DNA of 64,000 nucleotides from Aquibacillus albus (lineage in GTDB: Bacteria > Bacillota > Bacilli > Bacillales > Amphibacillaceae): the NCBI RefSeq assembly GCF_016908325.1, contig NZ_JAFBDR010000023.1:1-64000 (forward strand), given 5' to 3'. The notes under the pieces were generated by a model. It did no database searches and was not told where the DNA came from. It was given only the letters and a program-made list of their open reading frames with translations. Shown here piece by piece: positions 1-7,961 of the stretch. Position 1 is the first letter of the stretch, and the number at the start of each line of letters is the position of its first letter. The position numbers were made by a program, and so were the translations under genes.

Positions 1-92
1 GATCCCTCAGAGACGATGAGGTTGATAGGTCCGAGGTGGAAGCGTGGTGACACGTGCAGCTGACGGATACTAATCGATCGAGGACTTAACTA
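1..92 (+). rRNA. 23S ribosomal RNA, 3' end (partial)
   Basis: This is the conserved 3' tail of bacterial large-subunit rRNA. It includes the block reading GACGGATACTAATCGATCGA and ends near GGACTTAAC, as in Bacillus 23S. The rest of the gene lies outside the window. The exact 3' end is estimated from family knowledge. Confidence 0.95.
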
Positions 93-262
93 AATAAATA
101 TGTTTCGATTCTTGTACCCTTTCTTATCTAGTTTTGAAGGTATAAATTACCTTTTAATTAAAATAGATATTTTCTATTTAATCTATTGATTTTTTTGAAA
201 AAACAAGTATAATATTTCTTGTCACAAAAAAACAATCCATTTCTTCGATTAAGCTCAAATGG

Positions 263-378
263 TCTGGTGGCAATAGCGGAGAGGTCACACCTGTTCCCAT
301 GCCGAACACAGTAGTTAAGCTCTCCAGCGCCAATGGTAGTTGGGGCTTTGCCCCTGCGAGAGTAGGACGTCGCCAGGC
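263..378 (+). rRNA. rrf: 5S ribosomal RNA
   Basis: A 116-nt copy of the Firmicute 5S consensus starts at TCTGGTGGC and ends at GTCGCCAGGC, whose ends pair. The internal GAGGTCACACC and GAGAGTAGGACG blocks are diagnostic. It lies about 170 nt after the 23S end, the usual 23S-5S spacing, and runs straight into the tRNA cluster. Confidence 0.95.
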
Positions 379-389
379 TTTATATCCAT

Positions 390-464
390 TCCACAGTAGC
401 TCAGTGGTAGAGCAATCGGCTGTTAACCGATCGGTCGTAGGTTCGAATCCTACCTGTGGAGCCA
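390..464 (+). tRNA. tRNA-Asn (GTT)
   Basis: A cloverleaf with GTT in the anticodon loop, a complementary acceptor stem (TCCACAG/CTGTGGA) and an encoded CCA. It is first in the trnD-like run, 11 nt after the 5S gene. Confidence 0.95.
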
Positions 465-468
465 TTAT

Positions 469-560
469 GGAGAGCTGTCCGAGTGGTCGAAGGAGCACGA
501 TTGGAAATCGTGTGTGCGGTCAACGCCGTACCGAGGGTTCGAATCCCTCGCTCTCCGCCA
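469..560 (+). tRNA. tRNA-Ser (GGA)
   Basis: A 92-nt class II tRNA with a long variable arm and GGA anticodon. GGAGAGC pairs with GCTCTCC in the acceptor stem, and CCA is encoded. Confidence 0.95.
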
Positions 561-577
561 CTTCTTAATTATACTTT

Positions 578-652
578 GGCCCGTTGGTCAAGTGGTTAAG
601 ACACCGCCCTTTCACGGCGGTAACACGGGTTCGAATCCCGTACGGGTCACCA
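578..652 (+). tRNA. tRNA-Glu (TTC)
   Basis: The anticodon loop CTTTCAC gives TTC. The acceptor stem GGCCCGT/ACGGGTC pairs with one G-T wobble, and CCA is encoded. Confidence 0.95.
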
Positions 653-656
653 CTTT

Positions 657-732
657 GGAGGATTAGCTCAGCTGGGAGAGCACTTGCCTTACAAGCAAGG
701 GGTCGCAGGTTCGAGCCCTGCATCCTCCACCA
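657..732 (+). tRNA. tRNA-Val (TAC)
   Basis: The anticodon loop CTTACAA gives TAC. The acceptor stem is GGAGGAT/ATCCTCC and CCA is encoded. It starts 4 nt after tRNA-Glu. Confidence 0.95.
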
Positions 733-760
733 TTATCTTTATATATATGTTTTTTATTAT

Positions 761-837
<77 letters not shown>

Positions 838-888
838 AATTATTTTTGTGAAATAAGGAAAGATATTTTTGCTATGCGAAAAATTATT

Positions 889-965
889 GGTCCGGTAGTT
901 CAGTTGGTTAGAATGCCTGCCTGTCACGCAGGAGGTCGCGGGTTCGAGTCCCGTCCGGACCGCCA
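889..965 (+). tRNA. tRNA-Asp (GTC)
   Basis: The anticodon loop CTGTCAC gives GTC. The acceptor stem is GGTCCGG/CCGGACC and CCA is encoded. Confidence 0.95.
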
Positions 966-990
966 TTTATATAATCTCACAAACTAACAT

Positions 991-1066
<76 letters not shown>

Positions 1067-1089
1067 CTAATTAACTAAACACATTAACT

Positions 1090-1175
1090 GGAGGGATAGC
1101 GAAGTTGGCCAAACGCGGCGGACTGTAAATCCGCTCCCATCGGGTTCGTAGGTTCGAGTCCTACTCCCTCCACCA
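1090..1175 (+). tRNA. tRNA-Tyr (GTA)
   Basis: An 86-nt class II tRNA with a long variable arm, GTA anticodon and encoded CCA. Confidence 0.95.
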
Positions 1176-1208
1176 TATTATTCACCTTAAGTTAATATTG
1201 TATGTCAT

Positions 1209-1279
1209 AGGGGTATAGTTTAACGGTAGAACAGAGGTCTCCAAAACCTCCAGTGTGGGTTCGATTCCTACTACCCCTG
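1209..1279 (+). tRNA. tRNA-Trp (CCA), no encoded 3' CCA
   Basis: The anticodon loop TCTCCAAA gives CCA. The acceptor stem AGGGGTA/TACCCCT is complete. The discriminator G is followed by CTTTTTTT, so the 3' CCA tail must be added after transcription. Confidence 0.92.
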
Positions 1280-1292
1280 CTTTTTTTACTAT

Positions 1293-1369
1293 GGCGGTCG
1301 TGGCGAAGGGGTTAACGCACCGGATTGTGGCTCCGGCATTCGTGGGTTCGATTCCCATCGATCGCCCCA
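1293..1369 (+). tRNA. tRNA-His (GTG)
   Basis: The anticodon loop TTGTGGC gives GTG. The extra G at -1 faces C73, as in all bacterial tRNA-His. CCA is encoded. Confidence 0.94.
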
Positions 1370-1383
1370 TTAATAACATACGT

Positions 1384-1458
1384 TGGGCTATAGCCAAGCG
1401 GTAAGGCAACGGTTTTTGGTACCGTCATGCGCTGGTTCGAATCCAGCTAGCCCAGCCA
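1384..1458 (+). tRNA. tRNA-Gln (TTG)
   Basis: The anticodon is TTG, the acceptor stem is TGGGCTA/TAGCCCA, and CCA is encoded. Confidence 0.95.
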
Positions 1459-1464
1459 ATATAT

Positions 1465-1539
1465 GCGGAAGTAGTTCAGTGGTAGAACACCACCTTGCCA
1501 AGGTGGGGGTCGCGGGTTCGAATCCCGTCTTCCGCTCCA
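1465..1539 (+). tRNA. tRNA-Gly (GCC)
   Basis: The anticodon loop TTGCCAA gives GCC. The acceptor stem is GCGGAAG with CTTCCGC, and CCA is encoded. Confidence 0.95.
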
Positions 1540-1549
1540 TTATAATTAA

Positions 1550-1623
1550 GGCGGCATAGCCAAGTGGTAAGGCCGAGGTCTGCAAAACCTCTATCACCGG
1601 TTCAAATCCGGTTGCCGCCTCCA
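1550..1623 (+). tRNA. tRNA-Cys (GCA)
   Basis: The anticodon loop CTGCAAA gives GCA. The acceptor stem is GGCGGCA/TGCCGCC, and CCA is encoded. Confidence 0.95.
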
Positions 1624-1630
1624 TTATTAT

Positions 1631-1712
1631 GCCGGTGTGGCGGAATTGGCAGACGCGCACGACTCAAAATCGTGTTCCTTCTGGAGTGTCGGTTCGACCC
1701 CGACCACCGGTA
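1631..1712 (+). tRNA. tRNA-Leu (CAA), no encoded 3' CCA
   Basis: A class II tRNA with CAA anticodon and a long variable arm. The acceptor GCCGGTG pairs with CACCGGT. The discriminator A is followed by TTTTCC, so CCA is not encoded. It is the last tRNA before an integrase-bearing region, and its 3' end is a plausible attachment site, although I found no second copy. Confidence 0.92.
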
Positions 1713-1753
1713 TTTTCCAAGAAATTAGCGTTTTTTATAGGTAAGGATAAATG

Positions 1754-1792
1754 CTCAAGAATGTTGATATATCAATGTTTTTGAGTTTTTTT
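1754..1792 (+). terminator. rho-independent terminator of the rRNA-tRNA operon
   Basis: A long hairpin starts with CTCAAG and ends with TTGAG. It is paired throughout, allowing G-T pairs, around the perfect core TTGATATATCAA, and is followed by seven T. It sits 40 nt after the last tRNA. Confidence 0.85.
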
Positions 1793-1834
1793 GTTTTTGG
1801 GAGTTGCGGTTAGATAAGATAGGTTTCGTTTCTT

Positions 1835-1886
1835 CTTTACACAATTTTGCACAATGGACTTAGTATTTTGCACATTATTTTACACA
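1835..1886. repeat. four short direct repeats, candidate integrase arm sites
   Basis: Four near-identical 9-mers sit in 52 bp: CTTTACACA (1835), TTTTGCACA (1845 and 1866) and TTTTACACA (1878). They lie between the tRNA-Leu gene and the integrase C-terminus. The integrase has an N-terminal arm-binding type domain, so arm-type binding sites are the natural reading. That reading is inference. Apart from these repeats and two terminators, 1713-2012 holds nothing I recognise. Confidence 0.4.
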
Positions 1887-1933
1887 AGCTAAATTTTACA
1901 ACATACCCTTTAAAAACCAACTGAATTATACTT

Positions 1934-1975
1934 ATAAAAAAGCTTATCAAGTTGGTTCCCATCTTGATAAGCTTT
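1934..1975 (-). terminator. terminator of the integrase gene
   Basis: A perfect 13-bp stem, AAAGCTTATCAAG paired with CTTGATAAGCTTT, is followed on the minus strand by a run of six T. It lies 38 nt after the integrase stop. Confidence 0.85.
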
Positions 1976-2012
1976 GACTAGTTCTATTTTCATAAATATT
2001 TTATTGTCAATA

Positions 2013-3140
2013 TTAATCCTCGAACATATCTTCAAATGTCTTCATTGCTAAATTTATTTCTGATTCTCTTCCTTCATTTAAAAGGTGAATATACTTTCTG
2101 TAAGTAGTTTCTATATCAAGATGACCTAAACGCTCACTCACATACTCCAATTTATTACCTTCATACAATAGGACACTCCCGTGCGAGTGTCTTGCACCGT
2201 GAAAACTAATTAGAGGCCGTATTTTAAGATCTAGTAATGTTTCCTTTAGAAGATCATTTGCGTGGCTGTTGGTTATGACTTTATATTTAGATTTAGCATT
2301 ATAAAACACTAAATGATTGTCGTTGTCTGGCATTGTTGCAAATAATTCTTTAAATGCGTTCATTACCGTTTTATTCACATCAATAACTCTATCGCAGTTT
2401 TTCTCATCATTACCTTTGGTAGGACCAAATCCAATCTTCTTCTTCTTGTTGTTGTAGCTCCATGTCTTATTAATATCAATCTGGTTGTTATCAAAGTCAA
2501 AGTCATCAAAAGTTAACCCAACAAGCTCAGCGAAACGCATACCAGTTGCTAAAGCTAATAACAATAAGTAATAGCCTAAATCATCTTCAACTTTACTTAG
2601 TAGTGTTTTAATAAGTAGTACAAAATCGTGATAATTTACGTGTTTTTCTTTTTCCTTTTTAGCTGAAACAGTGTAGTATAATATAGCTTTTCTGGTGAAA
2701 TCACTGTGGATAATTTGTTCATCCCTAGCATCTTGAACACAAGCACGAATGTGACCGTGAAGTTTACTTACGGTTTCCTTTGACTTGTTTTCACCAACCT
2801 TATTAAGAAATTCTTGATAATCTTGGGTTGTGATTTCTTGCAAAGGCTTACTACCTAAATGTTCTTTGATACGATCAGATGTGTATTTATAATGCTTTAG
2901 TGTTGCTTCACTTAAGCCCTTTTTGTATAGCTCTACCCAGTTATCAAAGTATTCATCAATTGGTGCAGGCTTCAAATGAGGGACTATTCCTTTGTTTAAC
3001 TTTGCTTCCAGTTCAATAGCTGCTGCTTTTGCTTCAGCTTGAGTACTAAATCCACCTTTTCTGATAAGCTTTGATTCTCCATTAACTGTGTGACTTACAG
3101 CATACTGCCATGTCTTTCCCCGTTTTTTGATGCTTGCCAT
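2013..3140 (-). CDS. tyrosine-type site-specific integrase
   Basis: A 375-residue phage or ICE integrase that would catalyse strand exchange between attachment sites. Residues 1-50 form an AP2-like arm-binding domain, 60-155 the SAM-like core-binding domain, and 165-365 the catalytic domain. The catalytic set is visible: Arg202 in ATGMRFAEL, His314 and Arg317 in HGARHSH, His340 in GHLD, and the nucleophile Tyr350 in RKYIH. Length and layout match intact Tn916/phage-type integrases. The C-terminus points at the tRNA cluster, as expected for an element integrated there. A degenerate paralogue follows on the same strand. No excisionase is obvious nearby. Codon use matches the neighbours. Confidence 0.93.
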   Translation of the reverse strand: MASIKKRGKTWQYAVSHTVNGESKLIRKGGFSTQAEAKAAAIELEAKLNKGIVPHLKPAPIDEYFDNWVELYKKGLSEATLKHYKYTSDRIKEHLGSKPLQEITTQDYQEFLNKVGENKSKETVSKLHGHIRACVQDARDEQIIHSDFTRKAILYYTVSAKKEKEKHVNYHDFVLLIKTLLSKVEDDLGYYLLLLALATGMRFAELVGLTFDDFDFDNNQIDINKTWSYNNKKKKIGFGPTKGNDEKNCDRVIDVNKTVMNAFKELFATMPDNDNHLVFYNAKSKYKVITNSHANDLLKETLLDLKIRPLISFHGARHSHGSVLLYEGNKLEYVSERLGHLDIETTYRKYIHLLNEGRESEINLAMKTFEDMFED

Positions 3141-3344
3141 TCTTTCATCTCCTCTTTCTATCCCATTTTAAGTATATATATGATCTTATGAATAAAGTGA
3201 TGGGTGGCCTGATAGCCACTCTAACTAACAGGCAATTCATAGTTCTTGGTTTTATTTCAAGGGGTCTTGTTATTCAGACTTATCTACTTCTAAGTCAAGA
3301 TCAAGTAAGAGTCGATCAACTTACTCTCCATGACGCATTCCTGT

Positions 3345-3631
3345 AGTTAAGCCTAAAAGGAATAAGTAGTAGTCTGACTCATTTTTGATTCTATTCTTAA
3401 CTTCTCTTACTACTAATTCACTATTGACAAGGTTCAATAGTTTCTCATTTGTCGTTCTATTTATAAAGTAAGGAACTTTTCCTCGCTTTAATTTGCTTTC
3501 AATTCAGCAGCTGCTAATTGGGCTTCTTTTCTCGTTATAAACCCACTCTTTGCATATTGTTTTGTTTTGCCGTTAACTGTGTGGCTAACGGCATATCCCC
3601 AAGTTTGTCCTCTTTTTCGAATGCTCGCCAT
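3345..3631 (-). pseudogene. decayed tyrosine integrase, internally deleted
   Basis: On the minus strand an ATG at 3631 opens a protein beginning MASIRKRGQTWGYAVSHTV, very close to the N-terminus of the intact integrase upstream. The frame breaks after about 49 codons (stop near AELKAN). In another frame it continues through RGKVPYF, then jumps to YYLFLLGLTTGMRHGE, which is the catalytic-Arg box. The core-binding domain and the rest of the catalytic domain are missing. It looks like a frameshifted, internally deleted copy of the same integrase family, left by an earlier integration at this tRNA locus. Sequence from about 3180 to 3345 is too decayed to assign. Confidence 0.75.
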
Positions 3632-3740
3632 TTTCTAATTCACCTCTATGGTTTATTTATTTTCAAATCTTACCTTTTAAAAGATTCTAGGTAAAATTTT
3701 GAATAGCATTTTTTAATAGTTAGCTAGTTTCTCTTAACAC

Positions 3741-4061
3741 TTATTTAGAAAAAATTTGTTGAAAGTGATCATCTAAAAACTTTGCCATCTTGGATGCTTG
3801 AAATAACCACTTTTCCCCTTGTGATTCTGGATAACGTACAAATCCTCCCTTTTTTACATCAAGAACTTTTCTAAATTTAGAAGGATACAGAACTTTATCT
3901 TTGATCCACTCATGTTTGCGGTTCATTCTCTTTTCAAGGTCATGCATTGTCCACCAGGTACCTGTTAGTTGTTGCTGCTTCAACTCCTGTAACTCTACTT
4001 TGGAGATGAGTACAAAGTCTTCAGGAACTGGAATAGTTAAGTTTACTGATAGCTGTTGCAT
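3741..4061 (-). CDS. DUF771 phage-associated protein
   Basis: A 106-residue protein of the DUF771 family, found beside integrases in phages and elements of Bacillus and Staphylococcus. Recognisable parts are the N-terminal PVPEDFVLISKVELQELK, then WWTMHDLEKRMNRKHEWIKDK, and the C-terminal FQASKMAKFLDDHF. The central part resembles a winged-helix, excisionase-like DNA-binding fold, so a role in excision or regulation is possible but unproven. A purine-rich ribosome site (TTAGGAGGCAG on the minus strand) precedes the ATG. It lies upstream of both integrase copies on the same strand and is probably a remnant of the same element. Confidence 0.75.
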   Translation of the reverse strand: MQQLSVNLTIPVPEDFVLISKVELQELKQQQLTGTWWTMHDLEKRMNRKHEWIKDKVLYPSKFRKVLDVKKGGFVRYPESQGEKWLFQASKMAKFLDDHFQQIFSK

Positions 4062-4113
4062 TGTTACTGCCTCCTAATCCTAAGAAGTTTGTTTAAAAGT
4101 TAGGGAAAATAAA

Positions 4114-4172
4114 AAGCACCCCAGAATATCCATAAGAATAAGAATCCTAATGGAAAAAATCTGGCGGTGCTT
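4114..4172. other. imperfect hairpin in non-coding DNA
   Basis: AAGCACC-CCAGA near 4114 pairs with TCTGG-CGGTGCTT ending at 4172 around a 30-nt loop. A T-run follows 20 nt later (4189). It could be a terminator or a regulatory leader for DUF771; nothing decides between them. Confidence 0.35.
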
Positions 4173-4341
4173 CCGCTCGCAAATTATTCTTTTTTTGATT
4201 ATACTTAATGTAATTTCTGTGTAATTTTCATCACAGAAAATTTTAAAAAGCAAGTTCCCTTTTAAATTATTTACACCTAGTAGATCTAATGAATAGAGGG
4301 TTCTTAACTAAGTGTTAATGCTAGATTAGCACGGAATTTTT

Positions 4342-4526
4342 GGAATGGATATTATAAGCAATAAAATTTTTAAAAACTTTTTAATCATCCCAAGTAGTTT
4401 TTGCGTAAAACTGGTTATAAAGTGAATTGCTAAATACAGATTAACATGAACAAAATGGGATGGATATTGTAAGTGATAAAAATTTTAAAACCTTTTTTAT
4501 TCATTCCAAGCAGCTTTTCATTTAAA
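4342..4526 (+). repeat. tandem pair of ~70-bp imperfect direct repeats
   Basis: Copy 1 (4342-4409) and copy 2 (4457-4526) share GGATGGATATT-type starts, an AT-rich middle (ATAAAA...TTTTAAAA) and ATTCCAAG..GCTTTT-type ends. The two units are 115 bp apart start to start. Each contains an internal inverted repeat: GGAATG/GGGATGG near the left edge can pair with CATCCC/CATTCC near the right edge. They fill the 4062-4643 gap, which holds no gene. Confidence 0.5.
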
Positions 4527-4643
4527 GGCAATTGAGAGATCAATAAACAATTGCAATATCTTAGTTTTCCACGTTACAGGACCAGATTGTGGAGTAACTC
4601 TAAGTTGCAGAAAAAAGTGAAGTAACTGAAAGGGTATAAATTA

Positions 4644-4832
4644 ATGAAGAATAATAAAGAAAATTGTCCGCTTTGCAATGCTGATTTACAAGGAGAATCT
4701 ATACCGAAAGAACATCAAGATTCATATAACGCTACACACTTTACTTGAAAAGTTGGAATTTCAGATAATGAGAGAGACCGAATTGTGAAATGGAAATATC
4801 CTGATTGTAAAGGGAAATGGGCTGTAAAATAG
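4644..4832 (+). pseudogene. small zinc-ribbon protein interrupted by TGA
   Basis: An ATG at 4644 opens a 62-residue frame with an N-terminal CPLC knuckle and, near the end, YPDC where the family would have CPDC. An in-frame TGA at codon 35 splits it, followed by continued coding sense (KVGISDNERDRIVKWK). Small Bacillus proteins with a CxxC near each end look like this when intact. Loss of one zinc cysteine as well as the stop argues for decay rather than recoding. Confidence 0.55.
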
Positions 4833-4883
4833 GGGATATACATTATATAACTACTGCGCGGTAGACACATACTGCGCAATAAA

Positions 4884-4905
4884 AAAGCTGGCATTTACCA
4901 GCTTT
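4884..4905 (-). terminator. terminator of the ArsR-SRPBCC-VOC operon
   Basis: An eight-base-pair stem AAAGCTGG/CCAGCTTT with a 6-nt loop. On the minus strand it is followed by TTTTTTATTG. It lies 45 nt past the VOC gene stop. Confidence 0.8.
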
Positions 4906-4949
4906 AATATCAATTACTTTTTAATCCGAACCAACACAGTACACAGTGG

Positions 4950-5861
4950 TTAATTATCTTGATATGCTTCTGTTAATTTTTCTATGTCAAACTTTTTCAT
5001 TTGAAGAAATGCTTTTGTTAATCGATCCATTTGTTCGTTCGATCCGTTTGCCATCATTTCTCCCATAATCTCTGGCCAGACTTGCCAAGAGACACCGTAC
5101 TTATCTTTCAACCAACCACATTGCTCAGCATTTGGATCTGAGGAAAGCTTTTCCCAATAGTAATCTATCTCTTCTTGATTTTCACACCGAACCAAAAGTG
5201 AAATGGCTTCATTAAAATGGAAGGCGTGTGTATGAGCGCTGTCCATTGCGGCAAACCATTGATTCTCAATCATAAAATCTGTAAACATCAAAGTCCCTTC
5301 CTGGTCTGGTTCCATGCCAGCAGGATAGCGAGTGATTTCCCCTCGTTTTGAATCATTGAAAACAGAAAGATAAAAGTCACTTGCTTCTTCTGCCTTACCG
5401 CACACATCTTGAACATAAATCATTGAAGGTAAGATAAATGGGCGTTCCTTACCTTCAGGGTTCGTGAGGATTAGTTGCCATGTCAGTCCATACTTATCCT
5501 GTATCCATCCGTAGCGTTTACTGAACGGATATTCTTGAAGTGGCATAAGTGGTGTTCCGCCTTGAGACAGACGTTCCCACAGCTGATCTAAATTTTCCCT
5601 TGCGTTCTTATCTCTTGAAGGATCATAATTGACAAAAAAAGAAATCGAAGGATTGAACTGAAAATGTGGGCCACCATTTATGGCCATGAATGAATATCCA
5701 TCGATATTAAATGATACGACATCGCTATCCCCAGATGGTGTGTTGCGAAATGTTGTGATATTGGTGACTTTAGAATTAGGAAAAATGGATGTATAAAATT
5801 GAGCAGCTTCTTTTGCTTCCTGATTGAACCACAGATGGGGGACTATTTTTTGATTTATCAT
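4950..5861 (-). CDS. two-domain VOC (PhnB-like) protein
   Basis: A 303-residue protein with two tandem vicinal-oxygen-chelate domains of the PhnB / 3-demethylubiquinone methyltransferase-like type (about residues 5-135 and 145-280). Each domain has the characteristic ending of a Gly-Trp-x-x-Asp-Lys-Tyr-Gly motif followed by SWQ or TWQ (YGWIQDKYGLTWQ, CGWLKDKYGVSWQ). The substrate is unknown; relatives include metal-dependent dioxygenase, glyoxalase and resistance proteins. GAGGGAAGGA precedes the ATG. It is the last gene of a three-gene operon behind an ArsR repressor and an SRPBCC protein, a combination common in Bacilli and usually read as detoxification. Confidence 0.88.
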   Translation of the reverse strand: MINQKIVPHLWFNQEAKEAAQFYTSIFPNSKVTNITTFRNTPSGDSDVVSFNIDGYSFMAINGGPHFQFNPSISFFVNYDPSRDKNARENLDQLWERLSQGGTPLMPLQEYPFSKRYGWIQDKYGLTWQLILTNPEGKERPFILPSMIYVQDVCGKAEEASDFYLSVFNDSKRGEITRYPAGMEPDQEGTLMFTDFMIENQWFAAMDSAHTHAFHFNEAISLLVRCENQEEIDYYWEKLSSDPNAEQCGWLKDKYGVSWQVWPEIMGEMMANGSNEQMDRLTKAFLQMKKFDIEKLTEAYQDN

Positions 5862-5937
5862 TGATATTCCTTCCCTCTTAATTATGGATGATGATTTCTT
5901 CTATTTTTGAAAAGACGGCTTTCAGAAGAAAATTCCT

Positions 5938-6453
5938 TTATTTGATCTCGTTCAGACGGTCTTCCAGACGGTTCCAAGTTTCGGTAATGCCTTGTAACAT
6001 TCCCATGTCCATGACTGATTTGAGAGCTTCTGCAGACACATATTCAGCGCGGTTAACAAGCTTCGTTTTCCCATCTGTATCAATGAATTCCAACGTGACC
6101 TCGGTTGAAGGCATATCCTGGTTGATATTGCCTTCAGCATCCGAGAAATAATCGGTGTAAACGATCGTTTCTGGCTCGATTATGTCCTTGTAAACGACTT
6201 TGCCCCAAGATTCCATACCATAAAATTCACCTTGATTTTTGTCCATGCACTTCATACAAAAGTGCCATATACCACCCGGTCGGAAATCAATGTGGCAAAC
6301 CGGAAGTTCCCAACCATTAGGTCCCCACCAATGCTTGAGGTGTTCTGGTTCTTTAAACATGTTGAATACGAGATCGCGTGGTGCATCAAATATGCGTTCC
6401 AATATTAATACGCGATCGTTCTCTACTATTGAGCTTATTTCGTTGATTGACAT
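5938..6453 (-). CDS. SRPBCC / AHSA1-domain protein
   Basis: A 171-residue START-like fold protein of the Aha1-C (activator of Hsp90 ATPase homologue) family. Diagnostic pieces are the N-terminal RIFDAPRDLVFNMFKEPEHL, WWGPNGWELPVC and the later EVTLEFIDTDGKTKL. The family binds hydrophobic ligands in a central cavity; no enzyme activity can be assigned. GGAGGAG sits ahead of the ATG. It is 98 nt from the upstream arsR and 76 nt from the downstream VOC gene on the same strand, so the three are probably cotranscribed and repressed by ArsR. Confidence 0.9.
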   Translation of the reverse strand: MSINEISSIVENDRVLILERIFDAPRDLVFNMFKEPEHLKHWWGPNGWELPVCHIDFRPGGIWHFCMKCMDKNQGEFYGMESWGKVVYKDIIEPETIVYTDYFSDAEGNINQDMPSTEVTLEFIDTDGKTKLVNRAEYVSAEALKSVMDMGMLQGITETWNRLEDRLNEIK

Positions 6454-6550
6454 CTAAACTCCTCCATTCAATTAAATAACTTTTTGTTATTAGCGATTTG
6501 TAACATGACTTTACTAATATTTGATTTTGTTACGATAACAAACCAACACA

Positions 6551-6877
6551 TCAATTGAGTGGTTTTTTCCCCTGCAATACGTTTAGATAATCGTTCAACT
6601 GATCCATCCGGGACTCCCACAATCGACGGTAGGACTCGAGCCACTTATCTAACTCTTGAAGCGGTTCTGGTCTTAGTCTATAAATACGACGGTTAGCTAC
6701 TTGCTGAACTTCGACTATACCAGCTTCGCTTAATACGCGAAGATGTTTCGAGGTTTGGGGCTGGTTTAACTCTAGCTGCTTCGCAATCTCTCCTACTGGA
6801 AGCGATCCATTTAGAAGAAGTTCGACGATATCAAGTCGATTGGGTTCAGCCAGGGCACTGAAGGTTTGCACGTTCAT
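6551..6877 (-). CDS. ArsR-family transcriptional repressor
   Basis: A 108-residue winged-helix protein. The recognition helix is LELNQPQTSKHLRVLSEAGI (about residues 38-57), with LAEPNRLDIVELLL before it. The metal-binding CxC of ArsR/SmtB sensors is absent, so this belongs to the non-metal ArsR group that pairs with SRPBCC genes. The C-terminus (LDKWLESYRRLWESRMDQL) is the dimer helix seen in that group. It is the first gene of the operon and likely autoregulatory. Confidence 0.92.
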   Translation of the reverse strand: MNVQTFSALAEPNRLDIVELLLNGSLPVGEIAKQLELNQPQTSKHLRVLSEAGIVEVQQVANRRIYRLRPEPLQELDKWLESYRRLWESRMDQLNDYLNVLQGKKPLN

Positions 6878-7092
6878 GTTGAATCCTCTCCCACTTGTGT
6901 GTTTTCTAAAACTATTTAGAGATTACCACCTTCTAATTTTTAACATTTTGAATATGTCGTACCTCGTTGCTAATTTTATTATTCCATAATAGGAATATTC
7001 CTGTCAAGGAATATTAGTGATTATTAATTGCTATAGTATTGAAATTTACTGTGTTTATATAATAATTAGTATTTAAGGAGGAAGTGTTGTAA

Positions 7093-7328
7093 CTGAAAAA
7101 ACTTGATTATGTATCTGATGAAATGCGTGACCTAAAATAGAATTTGATCAACTGATTAAGCCTAATAGGGCTACCTTATGGAAGTACTGTAACATGATCA
7201 CCATTTATCTTGGGATGGGGATGAATTAGTACAAGACACGCTGTTAAAGTCATACAGTACCTTGCCAAGGTTATTTCAACTATTAATTCCTAAAAGATAT
7301 TTATTTTGAATCGCAACAAATAACTGCG
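7093..7328 (+). pseudogene. sigma factor gene remnant
   Basis: Fragments of an ECF/SigJ-type sigma factor are spread over two or three frames. They read KLDYVSDEMRDLK, then a shift, EFDQLIKPNRATLWKYC, another shift, WDGDELVQDTLLKSYSTLPRLF, and YLF-stop-IATN. These correspond to region 2 in the related gene at 7962-8672 (KWDGDDLFQDMLMN, YLFTAATN). A good RBS (AAGGAGGAAG) still precedes it. At least two frameshifts and one stop make it non-functional. It ends just before a terminator. The rest of 6878-7961 has no gene that I recognise. Confidence 0.65.
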
Positions 7329-7361
7329 TAGTTCAACGATAATATGCAATAGACAATGATA

Positions 7362-7396
7362 CCCGCTCCTGTTTCCGGTCAGGAGCGGGATTTTGC
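7362..7396 (+). terminator. rho-independent terminator
   Basis: A nine-base-pair perfect stem CCCGCTCCT/AGGAGCGGG is followed by ATTTTGCATTT. It lies about 35 nt after the sigma remnant and presumably once served it. Confidence 0.75.
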
Positions 7397-7646
7397 ATTT
7401 CTATACTTTATTTTAAAAGGAGAGAGTGCAGAATAGCTTCTGCTTAAGTTAATGATAAGTCCTACAGTTTACTAACGCAAAAAATGAAAGGGAGATTAAA
7501 TCATTCATATTTCTTTTGTTACGGTAGATGAAGGCAACCAGAGGAGTTCTTTGAAAACGAAACAAATTAACCTACTTTTACATTCAAGCTCTATCAGAAC
7601 ACTAACTACAGAATAAAAATGAAAAACCTGCTCTTTAGTTTTGAAA

Positions 7647-7684
7647 TGAGGAGCGGGTTTAATTAAATTTTGTTTTAGACTATA
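7647..7684 (+). terminator. terminator-like hairpin
   Basis: AACCTGCTC pairs with GAGCGGGTT across a loop of about 17 nt, followed by TAATTAAATTTT. No intact gene precedes it. Its core (GCTC/GAGCGGG) resembles the terminator at 7362, suggesting duplication along with the decayed sigma genes. Confidence 0.4.
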
Positions 7685-7961
7685 ATCTATGATTGCAGCC
7701 ATTGAAATATACCACCTCTGAGGAGTAACTCTTGTATTACGTAGTAGACAATTACTGTGCAACAAGCCGTCTTCACTTACCACAGGCATAGTTAAGAGTT
7801 CTAACTATTTTATATGCTATTTTGTTTAGTTTTTTCTACAATATATTAGACAAGTGACAGGCACCTTCGATTAATATCAGGAAAATGTATGTGAAAGTGA
7901 GGGGCATTTTTTCGAGAAGGAAAAGTGCTCCTTTTTGTTGAACAATGAATGAAAAACTACA

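Noticed and set aside
4342-4526. CRISPR-like array from the direct repeats
   Set aside because: There are only two imperfect 70-bp copies with no regular spacers and no cas genes.
7505-7789. A 94-codon minus-strand frame
   Set aside because: It overlaps a terminator-like hairpin and repeat remnants, has no ribosome site, and resembles no protein family.
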